15,778 nt of DNA from an uncultured Megasphaera sp. (GTDB lineage: Bacteria > Bacillota > Negativicutes > Veillonellales > Megasphaeraceae): contig CABQJB010000024.1 in NCBI GenBank assembly GCA_902464195.1, positions 1 to 15,778 of the forward strand. The letters are read 5' to 3'. Shown piece by piece: positions 6,346-11,838 of the stretch. Below the pieces are notes generated by a model. The model searched no databases and was not told the DNA's origin. It saw only the letters and a list, made by a program, of their open reading frames with translations. Each line of letters begins with the position of its first letter. Position 1 is the stretch's first letter. The translations under genes were made by a program, and so were the position numbers.

Positions 6346-6377
6346 ATTATATATAGTCAGGTAGACAGAATGTGTCT
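6346..6377 (-). promoter_or_regulatory. Candidate promoter with palindromic operator, zinc-ribbon/NERD operon
   Basis: On the minus strand TATAAT (6351-6346) is a perfect -10, about 25 bp before the start codon. Seventeen bases upstream, where a -35 should be, lies CACATT rather than a good TTGACA. That position falls inside the perfect palindrome AGACA-N5-TGTCT (6363-6377). A weak -35 covered by a palindrome suggests a regulated promoter. Confidence 0.5.
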
Positions 6378-6385
6378 TGGCACAA

Positions 6386-6418
6386 AAAAAAACTTGTCGC
6401 CGCGCGACAAGTTTTTTT
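6386..6418 (-). terminator. Rho-independent terminator of the hemerythrin operon
   Basis: A perfect 15-bp stem AAAAAAACTTGTCGC (6386-6400) / GCGACAAGTTTTTTT (6404-6418) has a 3-nt loop CGC. It lies about 135 bp past the hemerythrin stop codon, with repeats in between, and just upstream of the zinc-ribbon/NERD promoter. The long A and T arms would let it act in both directions. Confidence 0.85.
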
Positions 6419-6439
6419 AGTGGTTAGTGGCTAGCAACG
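6419..6439 (+). repeat. Short heptanucleotide array (AGTGGTT type), left edge of gap
   Basis: Units AGTGGTT, AGTGGCT and AGCAACG directly abut the terminator T run, followed by GGTAAAA. That is the same GTAAAA boundary seen after the arrays at 1429, 1753, 2077 and 8112. Confidence 0.6.
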
Positions 6440-6461
6440 GGTAAAAATGTTAAGCCATCTT

Positions 6462-6496
6462 CTACAAACTACAAATTCCGTACTACAAACTATGTA
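6462..6496 (-). repeat. Heptanucleotide array (TTTGTAG type), right side of gap
   Basis: Plus-strand units are CTACAAA, CTACAAA, TTCCGTA, CTACAAA and CTATGTA. The G-containing strand is the minus strand, opposite to the array at 6419. Confidence 0.65.
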
Positions 6497-6504
6497 AAAA
6501 AAGC

Positions 6505-6552
6505 AACCTCTCAGTCAGCTTCGCTGACAGCTCTCCTATAAGGAGAGCCGGG
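6505..6552. repeat. REP-like double-hairpin palindromic element
   Basis: Two stems lie back to back: GTCAGC (6514-6519) TTC GCTGAC (6523-6528), and CTCTCCT (6531-6537) ATA AGGAGAG (6541-6547). The element ends directly at the hemerythrin stop codon at 6553. The sequence resembles a CTCTCAGTCAGC...GGAGAGCC repeat I recall from many gut Firmicutes; that resemblance is from memory and unchecked. Confidence 0.6.
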
Positions 6553-7113
6553 CTACGCAATTTTATATTTCTTTTCCAGACGGTCCAGGAGTTCCATGTA
6601 GCCTTTTACGAATTCCGGGCCTTCTTCTTGTTCCATGTCTTTGACGGTCTGGTCGATTTTGGCTTTGATATCGTCAGACAGGCCGCGGTCGGCTAAGGGG
6701 TAGACGACGTTGTTTTCTTTTTCTACGTGCTGCTGCAGGCGGTTGGCATAGGCCATGGCTTCGGTCAGGACCTGGAGTTTATATTCCGTCTTCGGGTCCT
6801 GGGCGTAGAGTTTCAGGGCTTCGTCGAGGGCCCGGACGTGGGCACGGATGAGGTCGTGTTCAACGAGCATGCCGTGCTTGATGATGATGGACGCGACTTC
6901 TTCCAGATGGTCGACCATTTCAGGGAAGAGGACGAGTTCTTCCCGACGGTGATGATGGCCATCGGCATAACGGCGGATGAAATCGAGGATTTCGGCAAAT
7001 TCCTGCTGATCGATTTCAGCCCCTTCCAGAATAGCGCAACACGATTCTTTGATGACTTTCAGCATCCGTGAAATATTGGCATGTTGTTTAACCATGACTT
7101 CCGTGCAATACAT
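6553..7113 (-). CDS. Hemerythrin-domain protein
   Basis: The 186-residue protein has the hemerythrin/HHE four-helix pattern that binds a di-iron centre and senses or carries O2 or NO. Candidate ligands are H11 in the first helix, H53-H55 with E58/E59 in YADGHHHRREELVLFPEM (49-66), H86 in VEHDLIRAH, and H129 with E132/E133 in HVEKENNVVYPLAD. The pattern is also close to HHE proteins linked to iron-sulfur cluster repair. The frame stays open upstream to 7431, but that extension lies inside the next gene and is low-complexity shadow. The ATG at 7113 with a GAGAGGGAG site just ahead is the real start. It is the last gene of a three-gene operon, 19 bp after the unknown gene. No signal peptide or regulatory domain is present. 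Confidence 0.85.
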   Translation of the reverse strand: MYCTEVMVKQHANISRMLKVIKESCCAILEGAEIDQQEFAEILDFIRRYADGHHHRREELVLFPEMVDHLEEVASIIIKHGMLVEHDLIRAHVRALDEALKLYAQDPKTEYKLQVLTEAMAYANRLQQHVEKENNVVYPLADRGLSDDIKAKIDQTVKDMEQEEGPEFVKGYMELLDRLEKKYKIA

Positions 7114-7132
7114 AAGGCTCCCTCTCTTTCGT

Positions 7133-7726
7133 TTAGGCAGATTTCTTGACGATTTCATACTGGCCTTCGGCCGGGCTGGTGAAGGCGTAATCCGTAGCAG
7201 CCAGCAGGCCGTCGACCAAGGCCTGGCGCAGGGCGTAGTAACGGTCGCCGTGGCCCTGCCAGAATTCGCTGTGCAGGTCCATGGTCCGGTCCCAGGCGAT
7301 GCGGCTGTCATCGCTTTCGCGGACGCGGTTGACCTGGTCGCAGGGCATCCCGTCCAGGAGCAGGTCGTCCAGGCGGTGGAAGGCTTCCGGTGCCGTAGCG
7401 GCAGTGAGGTGCTGGCTGGCGCCGAAATCATAAGCGGCCTGTTTCAGTGCCGTCAGGCGGTCTTCCTGGTCGCCGGCGACGTCGAGTACCAAGGCGGCAT
7501 AACGGCCTTCGGCATCGTGGATGCGCGACTGGAGCCAGCCGTGGATGTTCGATTCGTCGATGACTTCGTCGAGTTTGCGGCGGTCTTTGCTGCCGTATTT
7601 GTCGGCCAAATCGCTGTCGGACCAGCCCTGGCTGGATGCGTAGCGGATGAGTTCGTCGATCAAACTTTCCTGGAACTGGATTTTATTGTATAACCAAAAA
7701 TGGATAGGTCCTAAAAATGCGCTCAT
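7133..7726 (-). CDS. Conserved protein of unknown function (FLGPIHFWLYNK type)
   Basis: A 197-residue soluble protein starting MSAFLGPIHFWLYNKIQFQE. I recall similar N-termini in unnamed proteins of anaerobic Firmicutes but no assigned function. Visible features: an N-terminal GPIH motif with H9, H62 and H70 in a helical region, C129 in DGMPCDQ, and DLHSEFW (150-156) with H152 and W156 near the C-terminus. The conserved-looking histidines, glutamates and one cysteine could hold a metal or haem, but that is speculation. The start is well fixed by GAGGAGG seven bases before the ATG at 7726. It sits between the DUF1858 gene (14-bp gap) and the hemerythrin gene (19-bp gap), so a role in nitrosative or oxidative stress handling is the natural contextual inference. 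Confidence 0.8.
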   Translation of the reverse strand: MSAFLGPIHFWLYNKIQFQESLIDELIRYASSQGWSDSDLADKYGSKDRRKLDEVIDESNIHGWLQSRIHDAEGRYAALVLDVAGDQEDRLTALKQAAYDFGASQHLTAATAPEAFHRLDDLLLDGMPCDQVNRVRESDDSRIAWDRTMDLHSEFWQGHGDRYYALRQALVDGLLAATDYAFTSPAEGQYEIVKKSA

Positions 7727-7740
7727 GATATGTCCTCCTC

Positions 7741-7983
7741 TTACTGTTTGTTCGCTTCAATGGCAACGTTGACGGCTTTAGTGACGATTTCCGGGTCCAG
7801 GCCGTGGACAAAGCAGGCATTGGCCAGGCTTTCCTGCTGCGACGACGGGCAGCCCAGGCAGTGCATCCCCTGAGAAATGAGGGTATCGACGACTTCCGGA
7901 TGAAGGCGGATGATATCGCCCATGATCATATCAGACGTAACCTTTTCATTCATAGCAAATTTATTCAAAACAGATTTCAACAT
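7741..7983 (-). CDS. DUF1858 / hybrid-cluster-protein-associated redox disulfide protein
   Basis: The 80-residue product has the DUF1858 fold, including the hallmark GMHCLGCPSSQQESLANAC (39-57) with redox-type C42-x-x-C45 and C57. The family is named for frequent linkage to hybrid cluster (prismane) proteins, which handle NO and hydroxylamine. It is slightly longer than the bare domain because of a 14-17 residue N-terminal lead. The ATG at 7983 is chosen because AGGAGGT precedes it by about seven bases; the internal Met11 and Met19 lack such a site. It is the first gene of the operon with the unknown protein and the hemerythrin. No hybrid cluster protein gene is present in this window. Confidence 0.85.
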   Translation of the reverse strand: MLKSVLNKFAMNEKVTSDMIMGDIIRLHPEVVDTLISQGMHCLGCPSSQQESLANACFVHGLDPEIVTKAVNVAIEANKQ

Positions 7984-8011
7984 AGTACCTACCTCCTAAG
8001 TAAGTGGATGA

Positions 8012-8044
8012 ATTATATCTTATCTCTAAGTGAGGTTCTCTCAA
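8012..8044 (-). promoter_or_regulatory. Candidate promoter of the DUF1858-hemerythrin operon
   Basis: On the minus strand a perfect TATAAT (8017-8012) lies about 29 bp before the start codon. The best TTGACA-like hexamer, TTGAGA (8044-8039), is 21 bp upstream, which is too far for an unaided sigma-70 promoter. An imperfect palindrome AAGTGAG...CTCAACTT (8028-8047) covers the -35 zone, consistent with an activator site. A second TATACT lies at 8061-8056. Confidence 0.4.
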
Positions 8045-8111
8045 CTTCTGAACGTAGTATACCATGGATAGCGGAGGGAATCTGTTGTTATTACAACGGT
8101 TTGGGGATTTA

Positions 8112-8167
8112 GTGGTTCGTGGCTCGTGGTTCGTGGCTCGTGGTTCGTGGCTAGTGGTTCGTGGCTA
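8112..8167 (+). repeat. Heptanucleotide array (GTGGTTC/GTGGCTC), left edge of gap
   Basis: Eight units in perfect register alternate GTGGTTC and GTGGCTC (the later ones GTGGCTA), so the array is also a 14-mer repeat. It ends in GTAAAA, which merges into the terminator arm. This gap (7984-8293, 310 bp) holds the promoter at its left end and otherwise only repeats and the terminator. Confidence 0.85.
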
Positions 8168-8169
8168 GT

Positions 8170-8202
8170 AAAAAAGCGCTGTCTTTGCGACAGCGCTTTT
8201 TT
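8170..8202 (-). terminator. Terminator of the ylxM-yebC operon
   Basis: A perfect 14-bp stem AAAAAAGCGCTGTC (8170-8183) / GACAGCGCTTTTTT (8189-8202) has a 5-nt loop. It lies about 90 bp past the yebC stop codon, beyond two heptad arrays. On the minus strand the stem ends in six T, and on the plus strand as well, so it is bidirectional. Confidence 0.88.
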
Positions 8203-8209
8203 GAAATCT

Positions 8210-8237
8210 GCAGTTTGCAGTTTGTAGTTTGCAGTGA
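8210..8237 (+). repeat. Heptanucleotide array (GCAGTTT type)
   Basis: Units GCAGTTT, GCAGTTT, GTAGTTT and GCAGTGA are in register on the plus strand, directly right of the terminator. Confidence 0.7.
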
Positions 8238-8259
8238 ACGCTCTTAAATTTAAAACCAT

Positions 8260-8293
8260 CCACTAACCACTAACAACTAGCCACTAACAACTC
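8260..8293 (-). repeat. Heptanucleotide array (TTAGTGG type), right edge of gap
   Basis: Plus-strand units are CCACTAA, CCACTAA, CAACTAG, CCACTAA and CAACTC, running directly into the yebC stop codon (8294-8296). The G-rich strand is the minus strand, so it is inverted relative to 8112-8167 and the two could pair imperfectly around the terminator. Confidence 0.75.
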
Positions 8294-9028
8294 TTATTCT
8301 TCCTCTTCCGGAAGTTCTGCGTTGTGGTATACGTCCTGGACGTCGTCGAGTTCGTCGAGGGCGTCTACGAAGCGTTCCATTTTTTCAGCGTCTTCTCCCG
8401 TGAGTTTGATTGTGTTTTCCGGAACCATGGTAATCGATGCGTGTTCCGTTTCGATGTTGTTGTCAGCCAGGGCTTTTTCGACAGCATCGAAGGCTTCCGG
8501 CGTCGTAATGATTTCGTAGTCTTCGTCGGAAACTTTTACGTCATCAGCACCGGCATCGAGGGCGACTTCCATGATCTGGTCTTCATCGGCCTGGTCGCGG
8601 TTGACGACGAAGATGCCCGTGTTGTGGAACATCCAGCTGACACAGCCCGTAGCGCCGAGGTTGCCGCCGGATTTGGAGAATTCGTGGCGGACAGCAGCGG
8701 CTGCGCGGTTGCGGTTATCCGTGAGGACGTTGACCGTAACGGCAACGCCTGCCGGGCCGTAGCCTTCGTATACGATTTCTTCGTAGTTCTGACCTTCCGT
8801 AGCGCCAGCGCCTTTCTGGATAGCCCGTTTGATGTTATCTTTCGGGATATTGTTTTCCTTTGCTTTCTGAAGGGCCAGTTTCAGACGCATGTTGCCGACC
8901 GGGTCCGGGCCGCCCATGCGGACAGCAATCGTGATTTCACGGCCGATCTTGGTCGTAATCTTGCCGCGGATTGCGTCGTTTTTCCCTTTTTTACGTTTAA
9001 TATTCGCCCATTTAGAATGTCCAGACAT
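8294..9028 (-). CDS. yebC: YebC/PmpR family translation factor
   Basis: The 244-residue protein matches the YebC/PmpR (TACO1-like) family along its full length. It shows the invariant N-terminus MSGHSKWANIKRKKGKNDA, the GREITIAVRMGG block (29-40), the NIPKDNIKRAIQKGAG helix (60-75), the YEGYGPAGVAV strand and GGNLGATGCVSWMF. Family members were first described as DNA-binding regulators; more recent work points to a ribosome-associated role that relieves stalling at proline-rich stretches. The C-terminus is very acidic (ELPEEEE). The start has GGGAGG seven bases upstream. It follows the SPOUT methyltransferase gene by 14 bp and is the last gene of the operon before the terminator at 8170-8202. 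Confidence 0.95.
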   Translation of the reverse strand: MSGHSKWANIKRKKGKNDAIRGKITTKIGREITIAVRMGGPDPVGNMRLKLALQKAKENNIPKDNIKRAIQKGAGATEGQNYEEIVYEGYGPAGVAVTVNVLTDNRNRAAAAVRHEFSKSGGNLGATGCVSWMFHNTGIFVVNRDQADEDQIMEVALDAGADDVKVSDEDYEIITTPEAFDAVEKALADNNIETEHASITMVPENTIKLTGEDAEKMERFVDALDELDDVQDVYHNAELPEEEE

Positions 9029-9042
9029 TCAAATGCCTCCCT

Positions 9043-9618
9043 TTATTTCCACCAATCTTCGCCGGCCAGGCGATCTAAGATGATAGCTGCTGCCGAACGG
9101 ACAGATAAGTGATTATATTCCCCGGCCCCGTAAATCGGTTCCAGGATGAAATCAAATTTTTCCATCGTTTCTTTCGTCATCCCGTAGCCCGTGCCAAAGA
9201 GCAGGAGAATCGGCGTATCGTCTTCTTCCCGCTTCTGCCGCAACTCCTTATAGGAAATGGTGTTGGCATAGGTCCGTGCGTCCGTCGTGACGACGTAAGG
9301 GTGCTTCCCTTCTGCGGCGGTGACGGCTTCGACAGCCGCTTCGATGGACGGGCGGATGTCTACGATATCGAAAGCCTGCGTGCGGTAGCCGTTATAGTTG
9401 CGGCCCACCGGGCTTTCCCAGAAATCCATGATTTTATGCACCATATCGAGCTGCCCCGGAATATGGTGGATGATGAAATATTTCTTGACGCCATAGGTCT
9501 TGGCCGACCGCGAAATGTCGTGCAGATCGTAGTTGGTGATGGCCGTGGCAATGACGTTGAAGTTCTTATCATATATGGGATAATGAACCAATCCGACATA
9601 CAAAGGGGATTTCATCAT
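9043..9618 (-). CDS. SPOUT-family RNA methyltransferase (TrmD-linked)
   Basis: This 191-residue protein belongs to the small SPOUT RNA methyltransferase group (PF09936-like) often encoded right after trmD; its target nucleotide is not known to me. Support: N-terminal LYVGLVHYPIYDKN (6-19), a FGTGYGM cofactor loop (141-147), and the knotted C-terminal segment EYNHLSVRSAAAIILDRL (167-184), the usual SAM-binding trefoil of SPOUT enzymes. Its ATG (9618-9616) shares an ATGA with the trmD stop codon, so translation is coupled; GGGG lies seven bases upstream. A second ATG is adjacent at 9615. It is cytoplasmic, acting with trmD and rimM in RNA modification and ribosome maturation. Confidence 0.9.
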   Translation of the reverse strand: MMKSPLYVGLVHYPIYDKNFNVIATAITNYDLHDISRSAKTYGVKKYFIIHHIPGQLDMVHKIMDFWESPVGRNYNGYRTQAFDIVDIRPSIEAAVEAVTAAEGKHPYVVTTDARTYANTISYKELRQKREEDDTPILLLFGTGYGMTKETMEKFDFILEPIYGAGEYNHLSVRSAAAIILDRLAGEDWWK

Positions 9619-10349
9619 TTCTTCGCCCCTTTCAGTTTAGCCAATATCTTTTGGTCAGCTGGCGACAAATCGCAGTGCTGCAAAAGGTCCGGCCGTAATT
9701 CCAAGGTCCGCGCCAGCGACGCTTCCCGGCGCCAGGCATCGATCTTGGCGTGATTGCCGTTCCGCAGGACCTCCGGTACGGCCATGCCGCGAAAGACGGC
9801 AGGCTTGGTGTACTGCGGATATTCCAGGAGCGACGAATAGAAAGAATCGTCAGCGGCCCCGGCAGCTGCGCCGAGGACGCCGGGAATCATGCGGGCTACG
9901 GCATCGGTGACGGTCATAGCCGGCAGTTCGCCGCCAGTGAGGACGTAGTCGCCGACGGAAATGGTCTCATCGGCCAAATCCTGTTCGACGCGGTAATCGA
10001 CGCCTTCGTAATGGCCGCATAATAAAATAAGCTGGTCGTATGTCGCCAGCTCGCGTGCCTTGGCCTGCGTAAAGGTCTGCCCTGCGGGCCCCATGAAGAT
10101 GATGCGCCGCCGCGGCACCTGACGCCGCACGGCTTCGACAGCGGCATAGAGGGGCGCTGCCTTCATGAGCATGCCGCAGCCGCCGCCATAGATGGTATCA
10201 TCGACCATGTGATGACGGTCGTACGTGAAATTACGGGGATTGGTCACATCCAGATTCAACAGGCCGGCTGCCCGTGCCCGCCCGATGATGCTGTGCTGGA
10301 AGAACGCTTCGATGAGCTCCGGAAAGAGTGAGATAATGTCGATTCTCAT
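9615..10349 (-). CDS. trmD: tRNA (guanine-N1)-methyltransferase TrmD
   Basis: TrmD methylates G37 of tRNAs with SAM, preventing +1 frameshifting, and acts as a dimer. The 244-residue protein carries the standard motifs: MRIDIISLFP at the N-terminus, DDTIYGGGCGML (50-61), GHYEGVDYR (112-120), VGDYVLTGGELPA (132-144), D168 with the following SLLEYPQYTKP (catalytic Asp region), and VPEVLRNGNHAKIDAWR (191-207). The start at 10349 gives the canonical MRIDI end and an ATGA overlap with the rimM stop. A GTG four codons upstream (10361) is not needed. The gene lies between rimM and the SPOUT methyltransferase, overlapping both by four bases. Confidence 0.97.
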   Translation of the reverse strand: MRIDIISLFPELIEAFFQHSIIGRARAAGLLNLDVTNPRNFTYDRHHMVDDTIYGGGCGMLMKAAPLYAAVEAVRRQVPRRRIIFMGPAGQTFTQAKARELATYDQLILLCGHYEGVDYRVEQDLADETISVGDYVLTGGELPAMTVTDAVARMIPGVLGAAAGAADDSFYSSLLEYPQYTKPAVFRGMAVPEVLRNGNHAKIDAWRREASLARTLELRPDLLQHCDLSPADQKILAKLKGAKK

Positions 10350-10849
10350 TCGTCCACCCACTCCGGCGGATCGACGACGATCTTCTTGGCACTTTCATCA
10401 ATGGACTTGATGACATCGGGAATAGCGGCCAGGAGTGTTTCCTTACCGTCATCGGCAGTGACGACATAGACGTCGTTGCTGCCCGTGCGCAGTACGTCTG
10501 TAAGTTTTCCCAGTTCATGGCCCTGAAGGTCGTATACGGCCGAGCCGAGGATGTCATAGATGTAGTGCTGGCCTTTCTGCAGGGGCACCAGATCTTCGCG
10601 CGGCACTTTCAGGTCTTTTTTGACCAACAATTCCGCCGCATTGCGATCATCGACGCCGACAAATTTCATGAGGACGACCCGCTTATGAAGACGTGCAGAT
10701 TCTACTTCATACTTCTTGCCGTCAATGTAGCCGTATTTCATTTTCAGGAATCGTTTCGGAAAATCCGTATCGGGATAAATACGAACATCACCCCGCACGC
10801 CGTGCGGGGCAACGATTTGACCGATTGTGAAAAGATCTAATTCAGCCAT
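10346..10849 (-). CDS. rimM: 16S rRNA processing protein RimM
   Basis: RimM binds ribosomal protein S19 and assists maturation of the 30S head. The 167-residue protein has the N-terminal barrel with GQIVAPHGVRGDVRI (10-24) and the C-terminal PRC barrel (about 92-163), including HYIYDILG, ELGKL and AIPDVIKSID. Length is normal. The ATG at 10849 follows the ylqD stop by only six bases and has no clear Shine-Dalgarno sequence, so it probably relies on coupling to ylqD translation. The stop overlaps trmD in an ATGA. Confidence 0.95.
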   Translation of the reverse strand: MAELDLFTIGQIVAPHGVRGDVRIYPDTDFPKRFLKMKYGYIDGKKYEVESARLHKRVVLMKFVGVDDRNAAELLVKKDLKVPREDLVPLQKGQHYIYDILGSAVYDLQGHELGKLTDVLRTGSNDVYVVTADDGKETLLAAIPDVIKSIDESAKKIVVDPPEWVDE

Positions 10850-10855
10850 CGTATT

Positions 10856-11263
10856 CTATTGGCGGATAGAAACGATCTTGCCGTCTTCAAGCAGGATTTC
10901 CGTTCCCATCAATTTTTCTAAATCATCGCCGACATTGACAACGACAGTCTGTTCAAGCGTGCCTTGTCTGATTTCGGAACCGATTGTCAACTGTTCAGCT
11001 TCTTCTCTGTCGTGCTGTGCCTTAGCCTTGGCTGCGGCGAGACGCTGTTTCTGTTCTTCTACTTTAGCACGCAAGGAAATCAACCCTTGTGCATCGATTT
11101 TAGCCTGTTCGGTCATCATGCGTTTGGCCTGGAATTCCAGGTTCTGCATTTCCCGATCGATGTCACTCAGGGCCTGGTCAGCACCTTTGAGGATACGATC
11201 CTTGAGGGCCTGCGTAACCTTTGCTTTGACAGCGACAGGAACGCGCAATGTAATCTGATCCAT
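10856..11263 (-). CDS. ylqD: YlqD family protein
   Basis: This 135-residue protein fits the YlqD family, whose function is unassigned and which is encoded between khpA and rimM in many Firmicutes. A beta-type N-terminus (MDQITLRVPVAVKAKV) is followed by a long charged coiled coil (about 35-92, rich in E, K, Q and A) and a C-terminal small beta domain (VVVNVGDDLEKLMGTEILLEDGKIV). No catalytic motif is seen. AGGAGG lies four bases before the ATG. Gaps to khpA (8 bp) and rimM (6 bp) show a tight operon. The context suggests an RNA- or ribosome-associated role. Confidence 0.88.
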   Translation of the reverse strand: MDQITLRVPVAVKAKVTQALKDRILKGADQALSDIDREMQNLEFQAKRMMTEQAKIDAQGLISLRAKVEEQKQRLAAAKAKAQHDREEAEQLTIGSEIRQGTLEQTVVVNVGDDLEKLMGTEILLEDGKIVSIRQ

Positions 11264-11271
11264 GGTTCCTC

Positions 11272-11499
11272 CTATACGATATCCACTGATACTTTCTTGT
11301 TAGCCTTCACTGCCGCAGCCTTGACAACAAGGCGCAATGCTTTCGCAATTTTACCCTGTTTGCCAATGACTTTACCCATATCTTCGGGTGCGACATGAAG
11401 CTGATAGACTTCGAGGCCTTTTTTTTGAATCTTGGTAACTGTAACCGCATCCGGGTTCTTGACGAGGGACCGGGCGATACATGCAATCAATTCTTCCAT
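11272..11499 (-). CDS. khpA: KH-domain RNA-binding protein KhpA
   Basis: KhpA is a small KH protein that, usually with KhpB, binds RNAs and affects cell size and small-RNA function in other Firmicutes. The 75-residue product is essentially one KH domain with the GxxG loop in GKVIGKQGKIAKALR (42-56; GKQG 46-49). I use the ATG at 11499, with GTGAGG about nine bases upstream. The in-frame GTG at 11514 is part of that GTGAGG and abuts the rpsP stop, so it is unlikely. It is in the classic position between rpsP and ylqD/rimM. Confidence 0.93.
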   Translation of the reverse strand: MEELIACIARSLVKNPDAVTVTKIQKKGLEVYQLHVAPEDMGKVIGKQGKIAKALRLVVKAAAVKANKKVSVDIV

Positions 11500-11514
11500 A
11501 GTATCCAGCCTCAC

Positions 11515-11784
11515 TTACTTTTTGGATGCTTCAAACTGAGCCATGATGCCAGCTTTTTTGAAGATAGAACGGATCGTATCTGTCGGCTGTGCGCCTTTGC
11601 CGAGCCATGCTACAGCTGCTTCAGCATCGACAGTCAGACGATTGTCCATGTCTTTGGACGGATCGTACATGCCCAACGTAGCAACCGGACGACCGTTGTT
11701 ACGAGCATCGCGGGAATCAGCGACGACGACGCGGTAGATCGGTTTCTTTTTAGCACCTAAACGAGCCAAACGAATTTTAATCAT
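11515..11784 (-). CDS. rpsP: 30S ribosomal protein S16
   Basis: The 89-residue S16 protein is complete, with the conserved MIKIRLARLGAKKKPIYR start, VVADSRDARNNGRPVATLG and YDP, and a short basic/acidic tail. It is an early-assembly 30S protein. A long AAGGAGGTGA ribosome binding site just before the ATG is among the strongest in the window, as expected for a ribosomal protein. It follows ffh by 54 bp; I see no clear promoter or strong hairpin in that gap. Confidence 0.98.
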   Translation of the reverse strand: MIKIRLARLGAKKKPIYRVVVADSRDARNNGRPVATLGMYDPSKDMDNRLTVDAEAAVAWLGKGAQPTDTIRSIFKKAGIMAQFEASKK

Positions 11785-11838
11785 TGAAAATCACCTCCTT
11801 GATATAGTATCTTATTTCCACAAAAAAGGGAAATCCAT

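Noticed and set aside
7114..7431. Upstream extension of the hemerythrin frame
   Set aside because: It is low-complexity S/T/P/R-rich translation of the antisense phase of the neighbouring gene. The ATG at 7113 has its own Shine-Dalgarno site.
8041..8259. 72-codon minus-strand frame with SHEP-type repeats
   Set aside because: A translation of the GTGGTTC heptads across a terminator; no ribosome binding site.
8324..9112. 262-codon plus-strand frame antisense to yebC
   Set aside because: A shadow of a highly conserved gene on the other strand, without family features; several similar plus-strand frames (3969, 7049, 9109, 14749) are rejected for the same reason.
11785..11838. Possible terminator or attenuator between ffh and rpsP
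   Set aside because: Only a weak ATTTCC...GGGAAAT pairing is present and no stable stem with a T run; the gap is just the strong rpsP ribosome binding site plus AT-rich sequence.
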